From: Planctomycetaceae bacterium
GTDB lineage: Bacteria > Planctomycetota > Phycisphaerae > Phycisphaerales > SM1A02
Assembly (NCBI GenBank): GCA_021297815.1
Contig: JAJTGK010000017.1
Location: 1-43,596 of the forward strand
Direction of reading: 5' to 3'
DNA: 43,596 nucleotides
How positions within the stretch are numbered: the stretch's first letter is position 1; each line of letters opens with the position of its first letter. The position numbers and the translations under genes are program-made. Shown piece by piece: positions 1 to 10,739 of this stretch. The notes under the pieces are model-generated. The model was not told where the DNA came from. It did not search any database and was given only the letters and a program-made list of their open reading frames with translations.

Positions 1-2
1 TC

Positions 3-944
<942 letters not shown>

Positions 945-1040
945 AGGGGGGGAGAGGATACACGACAGGACGGCGGGGCGACGCGGGGCCGAAAAGCCGT
1001 GCGGCGGGCGCTCCGCGGGGCTCGGTACACTCGCGCGCCC

Positions 1041-2135
1041 ATGGCCAGCGCGACCCGAACGAAGCCGAAGTCCTCGAAGAAGAAGCCCCTCACCTACGCC
1101 GCCGCGGGCGTCGACATCGACGCAGGCGACGAGGTGGTCGACCGCATCAAGCCGATCGTGCGGCGGACCTACTCGCCGCGCGTGCTCGGACTGCACGGCG
1201 CGTTCGCGGGCATGTTCAAGCTGAACGGCGCGGGGCGGAAGTACAAGGACCCCGTGCTCGTCGGCTGCACCGACGGCGTGGGCACGAAGGTGAAGCTCGC
1301 CGCGGAGTTCAAGATCTACGACACGGTCGGCATCGACTGCGTGGCGATGAATGTGAACGACCTGATCGTGCAGGGCGCGGAGCCGCTCTTCTTCCTCGAC
1401 TACCTCGGGCTTTCGAAGCTCGACCCCGCGAACACGACGGCGATGATCGCGGGCGTGGCGAAGGGGTGCGAGATCGCGGGTTGCGCGCTGATCGGCGGCG
1501 AATGCGCCGAGATGCCCGACATCTACGCACCGGGCGACTTCGATGTGGCGGGTTTCTGCGTGGGCGTCGTGGAGCACGCGCGCCTGAAGCGCCAGCCGAA
1601 GGTGCGCGCGGGCGACATCGTGCTCGGGCTTGCGTCGAGCGGTGTCCATTCGAACGGATACACGCTGGTGCGCCGCATCGCGAAGGACGCGGGGCTTTCG
1701 TACACGAAGAAGTACGCGGAGCTCGGCGGAAAGCGGCTGATCGATGTGCTGCTCGAGCCGACGCGCATCTACGCGCGGCAGATCGTGGGCATGCTCGCGA
1801 AGCTCGGCGGCAAGGAGGCCGTGACGGGCATGGCGCACATCACGGGCGGCGGGCTGCCCGGCAATGTGTGCCGCGCGCTCGGCGGCGATGTGGACGCGGT
1901 GATCCATGCGGACGCGTGGAACCCGCCTGCGATCTTCCCGTTCCTGCAGGAACACGGCGGCGTCGAGACCGAGGAGATGTACCGCGTGTTCAACATGGGC
2001 ATCGGATACACCGTCATCGTGCGGCCGAAGATGGCCGCGACGGTGATGAAGGCGCTGCGCAGCCTCGGCGAGAACCCCGTGCCGATCGGCATCGTGACGA
2101 AGGGCAAGGGCGACGCGCGCGTCGTGCACGGGTAA
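1041..2135 (+). CDS. purM: Phosphoribosylformylglycinamidine cyclo-ligase
   Basis: [24 protein letters not shown]...[14 protein letters not shown]...[25 protein letters not shown]...[12 protein letters not shown]...[13 protein letters not shown] is the PurM signature. Confidence 0.97.
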   Translation: MASATRTKPKSSKKKPLTYAAAGVDIDAGDEVVDRIKPIVRRTYSPRVLGLHGAFAGMFKLNGAGRKYKDPVLVGCTDGVGTKVKLAAEFKIYDTVGIDCVAMNVNDLIVQGAEPLFFLDYLGLSKLDPANTTAMIAGVAKGCEIAGCALIGGECAEMPDIYAPGDFDVAGFCVGVVEHARLKRQPKVRAGDIVLGLASSGVHSNGYTLVRRIAKDAGLSYTKKYAELGGKRLIDVLLEPTRIYARQIVGMLAKLGGKEAVTGMAHITGGGLPGNVCRALGGDVDAVIHADAWNPPAIFPFLQEHGGVETEEMYRVFNMGIGYTVIVRPKMAATVMKALRSLGENPVPIGIVTKGKGDARVVHG

Positions 2136-2174
2136 GTGACGGTCGGGCTGCGCCCGCTGCCACGCCCGCGCGCT

Positions 2175-2645
2175 TCAATCGCGCCAGCGGCGCTGTTCCT
2201 TCTTCTCGCCTTCGCGCTTCTTCGCATCGATGCGGCGCTCGACCGAGCCGCGCGTGGGCTTCGTCTTCTTGCGCACCTTCGGCCGCTTCGCGGCCATCGA
2301 CACGAGCGTCTTCAGGCGCGCCAGGCACGCATCGCGGTTGTCGGCCTGCGAGCGCGACGACTGGTCGCTGATCAGGATCGCCTCGTCGGCGCCGTCTCCG
2401 ACGAGGTGCGAGCCCGCGAGCGCGCGCAGCCGCGCGAATCCACCGTCGTCGAGCCCCACGATGTCGGCAAGCCGCACGCGCAGCTGCGCCTTCGTGCTCG
2501 TCTTGTTGACATGCTGGCCGCCAGGGCCGCCGCCGCGCGCGAAGGTCACATCGAGCGCCGACGGGTCGACGCTGCAGCCTCCGCCGAGGCGCACGCGCCC
2601 GCCTGGGCTTCGATCGTCGCGGATGCCTGGTGATGCGTCGCGCAT
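2175..2645 (-). CDS. arfB: ArfB/YaeJ-like peptidyl-tRNA hydrolase (class I release-factor domain)
   Basis: GGQ motif in FARGGGPGGQHVNKTSTKAQLRV and basic C-terminus KRPKVRKKTKPTRGSVERRIDAKKREGEKKEQRRWRD. Confidence 0.9.
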   Translation of the reverse strand: MRDASPGIRDDRSPGGRVRLGGGCSVDPSALDVTFARGGGPGGQHVNKTSTKAQLRVRLADIVGLDDGGFARLRALAGSHLVGDGADEAILISDQSSRSQADNRDACLARLKTLVSMAAKRPKVRKKTKPTRGSVERRIDAKKREGEKKEQRRWRD

Positions 2646-2654
2646 GCGGCCCTC

Positions 2655-3515
2655 CTAGAACTCGAACGAGACGCCTGCGCGCAGGCCCTGCAGGCTTCCG
2701 TCGAGGTCGACCTCATCGCCATCGAGCGATACGCCGAGGAAGCGATATCCGAAGTACGCGCTCGTGCCGCAGCGGAACCGCGCGGCGATCGAGGCCTCGA
2801 CACGCGCGGCGCCACCAAGGTCGCCGTCGCCAGGAGGCACCGCAAGACCCGCTTCGGCCCGCGCGCCCACCGTCACGCGCTCGACGAACGGCACGGCGCC
2901 TGCGTCGAACGAAAGCTCGAACCCCGCGCCCGCCATCAGCGTCACGAACGCCTCGCTGGCGTCGCTCGATGCGCCCGTCGTGCGGTTCACGATCGTCCGC
3001 TCGATCGAGCCGATGTCCGCGGCGACGAGCACGAACACAGGCAGTTCCGTTCCGTTCGCCGACGGCTTCCAGCCCGCGCGCGGCTCGCTCCACGCATACG
3101 CGCGCTCGGCGAGCGGCGTATAGAGGTCGTAGCGCACCTCGGCACCCGCGCTCCACCACGAGAAGCTCGAGTCGAACGCATCGCCCGCGCCCACGCCGAC
3201 ATCGGCGAGCGTGAACGCGTCGTCGGCCGTTCCGCCGCCGCTCGTCGAGAACGAAAACCCTCGGATTCCCACGCCAAGCCGCCCGCGACGCGCCGTGAGC
3301 GCGCCCGTGAGCACGAGCTCCATGTCATGCAGGTCGGGCGTGCGCACATCGACCTTGTCGCCGTCGGGCCCCGAACCGTCCTCGAAGTTGCCCTCGAGCC
3401 GCGGAGCCCACGCCTCGAGGTCGAGCACGAGCTTGAACGGCGCGTCGGCCTGTGCGGGTCCCGCAGGGTCGGTCGCAAGGAGATTCGCCGAGAGTGCCGC
3501 AGCAGCCGCGTCCAT
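2655..3515 (-). CDS. Putative outer-membrane beta-barrel protein
   Basis: 286-aa ORF with alternating amphipathic segments and C-terminal aromatic GVSFEF; family not recognised. Confidence 0.55.
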   Translation of the reverse strand: MDAAAAALSANLLATDPAGPAQADAPFKLVLDLEAWAPRLEGNFEDGSGPDGDKVDVRTPDLHDMELVLTGALTARRGRLGVGIRGFSFSTSGGGTADDAFTLADVGVGAGDAFDSSFSWWSAGAEVRYDLYTPLAERAYAWSEPRAGWKPSANGTELPVFVLVAADIGSIERTIVNRTTGASSDASEAFVTLMAGAGFELSFDAGAVPFVERVTVGARAEAGLAVPPGDGDLGGAARVEASIAARFRCGTSAYFGYRFLGVSLDGDEVDLDGSLQGLRAGVSFEF

Positions 3516-3527
3516 GCGCGCAGCGTA

Positions 3528-4382
3528 TCAGCGGCAGCGCATCTCGATGACCGCGATCTCGGGCGGGCAGTTCACGCGCAGCGGAAACCACGCGCCCACG
3601 CCGTTGGTGACATAGAGGTTCGACTCGTCCTTCTCGTAGTGCCCCGCGGTGAGGCGGCTCGTGAAGACGAGGTTGTGCCGCCTGTTCGCGCGTCGTGCCA
3701 GCTGCCCGCCGTGCGTGTGGCCCGAGAGGGTGAGCGGAACGCCGCGCTCGGCCGCGGCCACGAACGCCTTCGGGTTGTGCGCGAGGAGGAGGTCGGGCAC
3801 CGCCGATCCGCACCGCCGCAGCCGATGCGCGCAGCCTGGAATCGTGGGCGACCAGTCGATGCCCGCGACGAGGAGCCCCTCGTGGCTGCCATGCGCACCG
3901 ACGCGCATCGAGTCGTCCATGAGCGGGATCAGCCCCGCGTCGCGCGCGCCGCGCACGATGGTGCGCGGGTGATCGAGATGGTCGTGGTTGCCGAGCACGA
4001 CGAACACGCCGAGCCGCGCGCGCAGGAGCGCGAGCTGCGCGAAGAGCGCGGGCGATTCGTCGGCCGAGAGGTCGACGAGGTCGCCCGTGATCGCGATGAG
4101 GTCGGCCCTCACCGCGCGCACCGCGTCGACCGTCTGCTCGAGCCGCTCGATGCCGAGGAGATGCCCGTAGTGGATGTCGGAGACATGCGCGATGCGCAGC
4201 CCGTCGAACGCCCTTGGCCACGCCGCGCTGCGAATCGTGTGCTCGGCCACATGGAACGGCTGCGCGACATGGCGCGCCTTCAGGAACCCCGCGGTGATGC
4301 GGTCGGGGAGCACCGTGAGGAACATGTTGCGCACGCGCGCCTTGTGGTAGCCCGCGCCGCGCGACCGCTTCGGCGCGCTCAT
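3528..4382 (-). CDS. Metallophosphoesterase (calcineurin-like, YkuE-type)
   Basis: IAHVSDIHYG, AITGDLVD, VVLGNHDH, LLLAHNPKAF, LTLSGHTHGGQ motifs; 4-nt overlap with the upstream decarboxylase gene at 4379-4382. Confidence 0.92.
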   Translation of the reverse strand: MSAPKRSRGAGYHKARVRNMFLTVLPDRITAGFLKARHVAQPFHVAEHTIRSAAWPRAFDGLRIAHVSDIHYGHLLGIERLEQTVDAVRAVRADLIAITGDLVDLSADESPALFAQLALLRARLGVFVVLGNHDHLDHPRTIVRGARDAGLIPLMDDSMRVGAHGSHEGLLVAGIDWSPTIPGCAHRLRRCGSAVPDLLLAHNPKAFVAAAERGVPLTLSGHTHGGQLARRANRRHNLVFTSRLTAGHYEKDESNLYVTNGVGAWFPLRVNCPPEIAVIEMRCR

Positions 4383-5830
4383 CGCATCGCCTCCGCGACG
4401 ATCGCGTCGCCCACGGCGCGCACATCGGCGTCGCGCGTGGCGAGGGCACCCACCGACACGCGCAGCACGAGGCGCCCGTGGAAGCGGCAGTGCGACACGA
4501 AGAAGCGGCCGTCGGCGTTCACGGCGTCGATGAGCCGCTGCGTGGCCTCGTCGCCATCGACATGCGCGAGCGCGACGAGGTTGAGCCGCGGCTCGACGAC
4601 GAGCGAAAGCCTCGGGCACGCCCGCACGCGCTCGGCGAGCCCGTGCGCCATCGCGACATGCGAACGGACGAGCGCGCGCAGGCCCTCGAGGCCGAACGAC
4701 CGCAGCGTGAACCACAGCTTGAGCGCGCGGAAGCGCCGCCCGAGCGGCACCTGCCAGTCGCGGTAGTCGATCACGCGGCCCGATTCGGTCGCGGCGTTGC
4801 GCAGGTACTCGGGCAGCACGCTCAGCGCGCGCACGAGCGCGGCGCGGTCGGCCACCCACAGCACATCGCAGTCGAAGTTGACGGGCATCCACTTGTGCGG
4901 GTTGAAGCACCAGCTGTCGGCGTGCTCGGCGCCCGCGTTCACGAAGCGCAGCTCCTCGCACAACGCCGCGGTCCCGCTCATCGCCGCGTCGACATGCAGC
5001 CAGAGGCCGAATTCGCGGCAGATCGCCGCGATCTCGTCGACGGGGTCGATCGCGTTCACGCCCGTCGTGCCGATGGTCGCCGACACGAACGCTGGGCGCA
5101 GGCCTGCGGCAAGATCGCGTTCGACGGCGGCGCGCAGCGCGTCGGCGCGCAGCGCGCCCGTCGCGTCGACCTCGACAAGCCGCAGGTGTTCCTTGCCGAG
5201 GCCCGCGAGGCGCACGGCCTTCTCGATCGACGAATGCGCCTGGTCGCTCGTGTAGGCGACGAGCGGCGCGCCCGCCGCGGCGAGGCCGCGCGCATCGCTG
5301 GCGAAGCCCGTCGCGCGCTCGCGCGCGGCGACCAGCGCGACCAGCGCCGCGGAACTCGCGGTGTCCTGCAGCACGCCGCCGCCCGCGGAGGTCGAGAGAA
5401 ACCGCTCGGGCAGCCCGAGCGCGTGCACGAGCCAGTCGAGGACATGCGTCTCGACCTCGGTGCACGCAGGGCTCGTCGACCACAGCATCCCCTGCACGCC
5501 GAGGCCTGCGCTCGCAAGTTCGCCAAGGATCGACTCGAAGCTCGAGTTCGCGGGGAAGTACGCGAACCACCCTGGGTGCTGCCAGTGCACGATGCCCGGC
5601 ATCACCACGCGGTCGAGGTCGGCCAGGATCGCGTCGATCGGCTCGCCCCGCTCGGGCGCGCGTGGCGGCAGCATGGCGCGCACGGCGCCTGGCTCGGGCA
5701 GCTGCGCCACGGGCCGCGCGGCGATCGTGGCGCGGTAGTCGGCGATCCAGTCGACGAGCGCGTGCCCCGCGCGGCGGAAACCGTCCGCGTCGAGCGGTCC
5801 CGGGGTGGGCTGCTGTTCGAGGTCGGCCAT
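4379..5830 (-). CDS. Pyridoxal-dependent (group II / aromatic L-amino acid) decarboxylase
   Basis: Fold-type I decarboxylase features: WQHPGWFAYFPANSS, ATIGTTGVNAIDP, LHVDAAMSG, SWCFNPHKWMPVNFDCD (PLP lysine). Confidence 0.94.
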   Translation of the reverse strand: MADLEQQPTPGPLDADGFRRAGHALVDWIADYRATIAARPVAQLPEPGAVRAMLPPRAPERGEPIDAILADLDRVVMPGIVHWQHPGWFAYFPANSSFESILGELASAGLGVQGMLWSTSPACTEVETHVLDWLVHALGLPERFLSTSAGGGVLQDTASSAALVALVAARERATGFASDARGLAAAGAPLVAYTSDQAHSSIEKAVRLAGLGKEHLRLVEVDATGALRADALRAAVERDLAAGLRPAFVSATIGTTGVNAIDPVDEIAAICREFGLWLHVDAAMSGTAALCEELRFVNAGAEHADSWCFNPHKWMPVNFDCDVLWVADRAALVRALSVLPEYLRNAATESGRVIDYRDWQVPLGRRFRALKLWFTLRSFGLEGLRALVRSHVAMAHGLAERVRACPRLSLVVEPRLNLVALAHVDGDEATQRLIDAVNADGRFFVSHCRFHGRLVLRVSVGALATRDADVRAVGDAIVAEAMR

Positions 5831-5865
5831 GGAAGGGGAGCGTAGCCCCGCGCTAGATTGCGCGC

Positions 5866-6408
5866 ATGGGGCTCGCTCCCGCCAACCTGCGCTCGCGGCG
5901 GCTCGTGCTTCGGCCGATGCACGAGAAGGATGTGGCGTTCACGGCGGCGGTGCTCGGCGACCTCGAGGTGTCGCGGCGCCTCGCGCGGGTGCCGCATCCG
6001 TACACCGAGGCCGATGCGCGCGCGTGGCTCACCGAGGTGGAACGGCTGCGGCAGGAGGCCGTGCTCGACCACTTCATGATCGACCTCGCCGACGGGCAGG
6101 CCGTGGGGGCGATCGGCCTGCATGCCGAGGGGCCCGACGCGACCGACGCGGAGGTCGGCTACTGGATCGCGCCCGCGCACTGGAACAAGGGCTACGCGCG
6201 CGAGGCGCTGGGCGCGGTGGTGCGCCATGCGTTCGAGGTGCGCACGCCACGGCTCGCCGTGATGCATGCGCGGGCGCAGCGTGCGAACCCTGCCTCGATC
6301 CGAGTGCTCCTCGCGTGTGGTTTCACCGAGGAACACGACACGGTGTGCCATTCCGCGGCCACAGGCGTCGACGAGCCCGCGCTGCACTTCACGCTGCGCC
6401 GCGCGTGA
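5866..6408 (+). CDS. GNAT-family N-acetyltransferase (RimJ-like)
   Basis: LRSRRLVLRPMHEKDV...EVGYWIAPAHWNKGYAREALGAVVRHAFE...RAQRANPASIRVLLACGF. Confidence 0.9.
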   Translation: MGLAPANLRSRRLVLRPMHEKDVAFTAAVLGDLEVSRRLARVPHPYTEADARAWLTEVERLRQEAVLDHFMIDLADGQAVGAIGLHAEGPDATDAEVGYWIAPAHWNKGYAREALGAVVRHAFEVRTPRLAVMHARAQRANPASIRVLLACGFTEEHDTVCHSAATGVDEPALHFTLRRA

Positions 6409-6417
6409 CCGCGCGCG

Positions 6418-8109
6418 TCAACCCTTCACGAGCTCGCGGTCGACCTCGGTCGCAAGCTCCTTCATGAGCGCCGACGACAGCTCGAACCGCAGGCCCGCCG
6501 CGGCGAAGAGCTCGGGCAGCGGCCGCGAGCCGCCGAGCGCGAGGCCCTTGCGGTAGTCGGCGAGCGCGCGCTTCTGGTCGCGCCGCGCGTTCATCCACAT
6601 CTGGATCGCACCCGTCTCGGCGATGCCGTACTCGATGTAGTAGAACGGCATGCCGAAGAGGTGCAGCTGCCGCTGCCACGACGCGTCGCGCGCGTCCTCG
6701 AGGCCTTCCCACGCGACATCGTTGCCGAAGCGCTTCACGAGCGCGCGCCAGGCGTCGGTGCGCTGCGCGCGCGTGTGCCCTGGGTTCGTGTAGATCCAGT
6801 GCTGGAACGCGTCGATCGTCGCGATCCAGGTCATGATCGTGGGGAACTTCTCGAGCCGCTCGCGCAGCGCGCGCTCGCATTCCTCGTCGCTGTAGAACTC
6901 GCCGTGGTAGGGCAGCGTGAGCAGCTCCATCGACATCGACGCGACCTCGGCGAACTCGGTGGGCGCGTTGCGGTAGTCGACGAGCGGATCCTCCTTCGAC
7001 AGGATCGAGTGGAACGCGTGGCCCGCCTCGTGCACCATGGTCACGAGGTCGCGGTGCATGCCCGCCGCGTTCATGAAGATGAACGGCGTGCGCGAGTGCT
7101 GGCGCTGGTACTGGTAGCCGCCGGGCGCCTTGCCCGCGCGCGACTCGAGGTCGAGGCAGTCGCCCGCGCGCATCGTGTCGAACATCTCGCCGAGCCCGCC
7201 GCCCATCGCATGGAACATGCGCGAGCAGCCGTCGACGAGCTGCTGCGCGCCCTCGAACGGACGCAGCGGCTTGCGGCCCTTCACATCGACCGCGAGGTCC
7301 CACGGGCGCAGCCTGCCGACCTTGAGCTCCACCGTGCGCTCGCTGTCGAGGCGGCGCTGGATCGGGACGAGATGCGCCTCGATGGCCTCATGCATGCGCA
7401 TGCAGTCGTCGGGCGTGTAGTCGAAGCGCTTGAAGCGGCGGTGCTGGAAGTCGCGGAAGTTCGCGAAGCCCGCGTTGCGCGCGACCTGCTGGCGCAGCGC
7501 GAGCATCTGGTCGTAGATCGCGTCGATCTCGTCGCGGTCCTGCAGGCGGCGGGCGTTGATCGCGCGCCACGCACCCTCGCGCACGGCGCGCGAGGTCTCC
7601 TCGAGGTAGCGCGCCATCTGCGGCATCGTGCGCGTCTGGCCGTCGAAGTCGACGGTCATGCGGCCGACGACCTGGTTGTACTTCTGCTCGAGCTCGGCGA
7701 GCTGCGTCTCGAGCGGGATGTTCTCCTCGCGGAAGAGCTCGATGTCGACGCGCATGTTGCGCAGCAGCACCTCGTAGCGCGCCTTGGGCAGGCTCTCGGC
7801 GAACGGGCTCGTGGCGATGCGGCGGTCGAGCGCGCTCGCGACGGGCTTCAGCTTCGGCTCGACATCGCGCACGAAGCCGAGGTACGCGCCTTCGGCGGTC
7901 TTGTCCTCGGTGTTGCGCGTGGTGGCGATGTAGAGGTTGGCCGCGCGCTCGGCCACGAGGGCGTCGAGGTCGCTCCGGTCGAGGATGAGCTGCTCGAGGT
8001 CGTCGGCCGATGCGATCGGCCGCGCGAGCAGTTCGTTGTAGTGCGGTTCGAGCGCCTTGAAGTCGGCGGCGTCGAGGTCGATCGGGGCGTACGGGCGTGC
8101 GGTTGCCAT
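6418..8109 (-). CDS. M3-family oligoendopeptidase (PepF-like)
   Basis: Zinc-binding HEAGHAFHS in a 563-aa protein starting MATARPYAPIDLDAADF; ATG complement at 8107-8109. Confidence 0.93.
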   Translation of the reverse strand: MATARPYAPIDLDAADFKALEPHYNELLARPIASADDLEQLILDRSDLDALVAERAANLYIATTRNTEDKTAEGAYLGFVRDVEPKLKPVASALDRRIATSPFAESLPKARYEVLLRNMRVDIELFREENIPLETQLAELEQKYNQVVGRMTVDFDGQTRTMPQMARYLEETSRAVREGAWRAINARRLQDRDEIDAIYDQMLALRQQVARNAGFANFRDFQHRRFKRFDYTPDDCMRMHEAIEAHLVPIQRRLDSERTVELKVGRLRPWDLAVDVKGRKPLRPFEGAQQLVDGCSRMFHAMGGGLGEMFDTMRAGDCLDLESRAGKAPGGYQYQRQHSRTPFIFMNAAGMHRDLVTMVHEAGHAFHSILSKEDPLVDYRNAPTEFAEVASMSMELLTLPYHGEFYSDEECERALRERLEKFPTIMTWIATIDAFQHWIYTNPGHTRAQRTDAWRALVKRFGNDVAWEGLEDARDASWQRQLHLFGMPFYYIEYGIAETGAIQMWMNARRDQKRALADYRKGLALGGSRPLPELFAAAGLRFELSSALMKELATEVDRELVKG

Positions 8110-8161
8110 GATTCCGAACAGTCTACCTGCGCCGCGGGCGGGCCGCCGATATGCTCGGTTC

Positions 8162-9103
8162 ATGGCCACGACCGTCTCGGCGCACGCGCCTGCGAAGGTG
8201 AATCTCGCGCTTTCCGTGGGCGCCGCGCGCGCCGACGGCATGCACGAGATCGCCTCGTGGATGGTCACGACCGATTTCGGCGACGACCTCCTTCTGCGGC
8301 GGCTTTCGGCGGGAACGCCGTCGCGCTACGCGATCCAATGGGCGGCCGACGCGCGCAGGCGCAGCGAGATCGACTGGTCGGTGTCGAAGGATCTCGCGGT
8401 GCGGGCGCATCTCGCGCTCGAGGCTGCGCTTGGACGCGCGCTGCCCGTGCAGATGCTGCTCGAGAAGCGCATTCCCGTGGGCGGCGGCCTCGGCGGTGGA
8501 AGTTCGAACGCGGCGGCGATGCTGCGCGCGCTCGACGCGCTGTTCGACCTTCGGCTGCGCCGCGAATATCTCGAGGAGGTCGCGCGCACGCTCGGCAGCG
8601 ATGTGCCGTTCCTCGTGCGCGGCGGCAGCGCGTTCGTCGAGGGGCTCGGCGAGCGGGTGAGCGCGGCGCCTGCGCATGACACGCATCTCGTGCTCGTGTT
8701 TCCCGAGGCGCATTGCCCGACGGGGCAGGTGTACCGCGCGTTCGACGCCGTGCGGCGCGACGCGCGCGTCGACGCGGAGCGGGTGCGTGCGCTCGCGCGC
8801 GGGCGCGTGGCGGTGGATGCGCCGTTCAACGATCTGGCAGGCGCGGCGTGCACGGTGGCGCCTGCGCTCGACGAGCTGCGCGAGGAGATCGCGCGTCTCG
8901 CGCGGCAGCCTGTCCATGTGAGCGGGTCGGGGTCGACGCTGTTTCTCGTGGCGGACGACCCGTTCCACGCCGAGGCCCTCGCGGGATCGGTCGAGATGAA
9001 GCTGGCGCTGCCCGCGGTGATGACGCGCACGGCGCCCGTGCGCGAGGAGCATGTCGACGGCGCGCCGCGCGTGCGCGAGGTGCCGCTGGACGACGACGAC
9101 TGA
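8162..9103 (+). CDS. ispE: 4-diphosphocytidyl-2-C-methyl-D-erythritol kinase
   Basis: GHMP kinase motifs APAKVNLALSV, IPVGGGLGGGSSNAAAML, HVSGSGSTLFLV. Confidence 0.93.
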   Translation: MATTVSAHAPAKVNLALSVGAARADGMHEIASWMVTTDFGDDLLLRRLSAGTPSRYAIQWAADARRRSEIDWSVSKDLAVRAHLALEAALGRALPVQMLLEKRIPVGGGLGGGSSNAAAMLRALDALFDLRLRREYLEEVARTLGSDVPFLVRGGSAFVEGLGERVSAAPAHDTHLVLVFPEAHCPTGQVYRAFDAVRRDARVDAERVRALARGRVAVDAPFNDLAGAACTVAPALDELREEIARLARQPVHVSGSGSTLFLVADDPFHAEALAGSVEMKLALPAVMTRTAPVREEHVDGAPRVREVPLDDDD

Positions 9104-9180
9104 GCGGTTGCGACACGGAAGCGGCGTGGGGGGACCGTCGGGCTTCGCCCGACGCACCGTGCCGAGACTGGGCGATCCTG

Positions 9181-9403
9181 CGACCCAGTGGCTCCGCACT
9201 GGGCACCCGCCGCGCGGGGCGCGGCGGCGTCCAACGGAACAACCACATCGAGCGCCGTTCGGAGAGTCCGTGTGGGAACCACCCGAATCGCCGTCGGCCA
9301 AGGGCCGGCGGCGTCGTGCCGAGTTCGGAGGCGATACACAGAACCCACGACCATCGCCGCCGGCCCTAGGCCGGCGGGTGCCCAGTCCGAAGGCACTGGG
9401 TCG
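9181..9403. repeat. 32-bp imperfect inverted repeat (arms 9181-9212 and 9372-9403, 29/32 identical) enclosing two imperfect direct repeats with GC hairpins
   Basis: Arm L cgacccagtggctccgcactgggcacccgccg; reverse complement of arm R cgacccagtgccttcggactgggcacccgccg. Related units at 9257-9311 and 9323-9377. Confidence 0.85.
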
Positions 9404-9506
9404 CCCCGTCCCACGGTCTCGCGCGGGCGCGCGCGCAACGCGCGCGGTCCTCTCCGCGATTCCCGCACCCTCGTCCGCTCCACCCCTCCCGCGTAGACTG
9501 CCCGCC

Positions 9507-10724
9507 ATGCTCTGGCAGCCGTCCCTTCCCGACCGCTACATCAACGCGACCGAGGACGAACTCGGCCGCGCGATCGCGGGCCGCCGGCAGGAACTCGGCT
9601 CGAAGCTCCTCATCCTCGGCCACCACTACCAGCAGGACGAGGTCATCCGCCACGCCGACCTGATCGGCGACAGCCTGAAGCTCTCGCAGCTCGCCGCCGC
9701 CGAGGCTCCGCGCCGCGGCGCGAAGTTCATCGTGTTCTGCGGCGTCCACTTCATGGCCGAGACCGCCGACATCCTGACCCCCGACGAGGTCGAGGTCATC
9801 CTGCCCGACCTCTCCGCGGGCTGCTCGATGGCCGACATGGCGGCGTACGACGACACGGTCGACGCGTGGGACGCGATCCACGCGGCGATCGAATCGAAGG
9901 GCTCGGGCCGCAGCACCACGCGCCAGCGCGTGATTCCGATCACCTATGTCAACTCGTCCGCGGCGATCAAGGCCTTCGTCGGCAAGCACGGCGGCGCCTG
10001 CTGCACCAGTTCGAACGCCGCGCGCGTCTTCGAGTGGGCGCTCGCGGGCGGCACCGAGAAGCGCGCGCGCGGCGAGGAGATCAAGATCCTCTTCCTGCCC
10101 GACCAGCACCTCGGCCGCAACACCGCGAAGTCGCACGGCTTCGTGACCGAGGTCGACGCCGCCGCGAACGGCGGCATCGCCGAGACGGCGCTCTGGAACC
10201 CGAAGCTCGAGAACGGCGGCCTCGCGCCCGACCGCATCCGCGACGCGAAGGTCCTGCTGTGGGCGGGCCACTGCAGCGTGCACAAGCTCTTCCGTCCCGA
10301 GCATGTCGTGGCCGCCCGCGAGGACCACCGCACCGTGCTCGTGCACCCCGAGTGCGCGCAGGAGGTCGTCGACATCGCCGACCTCGCTGGGTCGACCGAG
10401 TTCATCATCGACACGATCGAAAGCGCGCCGCCCGGCACGAACTGGGCGGTGGGCACCGAGGTGCACCTCGTGAACCGCATCGCGCGGCGCGCCGCCGAGC
10501 GCGGGGTCGGCGTGCGCATCCTGAGCGACTGCCAGTGCCTCTGCACCACGATGTACCGCATCGACCAGCCGCATCTGGCGTGGTGCCTCGACCAGCTCGC
10601 CGCGGGCAAGGTCGTGAACCGCATCGCCGTGCATCCCGAGGCCAAGCGGCTCGCACGCCTTGCGCTCGAGCGCATGCTGGCGCTCGCGCCGCGCAAGAAG
10701 GACGCATTCGCAGGCGTCGACTGA
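9507..10724 (+). CDS. nadA: Quinolinate synthase
   Basis: LGHHYQQDEVIRHADLIGDSLKLSQ, VFCGVHFMAETADIL, LPDLSAGCSMADM, TYVNSSAAIKA, CTSSNA, CQCLCTTM. Confidence 0.97.
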   Translation: MLWQPSLPDRYINATEDELGRAIAGRRQELGSKLLILGHHYQQDEVIRHADLIGDSLKLSQLAAAEAPRRGAKFIVFCGVHFMAETADILTPDEVEVILPDLSAGCSMADMAAYDDTVDAWDAIHAAIESKGSGRSTTRQRVIPITYVNSSAAIKAFVGKHGGACCTSSNAARVFEWALAGGTEKRARGEEIKILFLPDQHLGRNTAKSHGFVTEVDAAANGGIAETALWNPKLENGGLAPDRIRDAKVLLWAGHCSVHKLFRPEHVVAAREDHRTVLVHPECAQEVVDIADLAGSTEFIIDTIESAPPGTNWAVGTEVHLVNRIARRAAERGVGVRILSDCQCLCTTMYRIDQPHLAWCLDQLAAGKVVNRIAVHPEAKRLARLALERMLALAPRKKDAFAGVD

Positions 10725-10739
10725 CGCGATCGGCCACGC

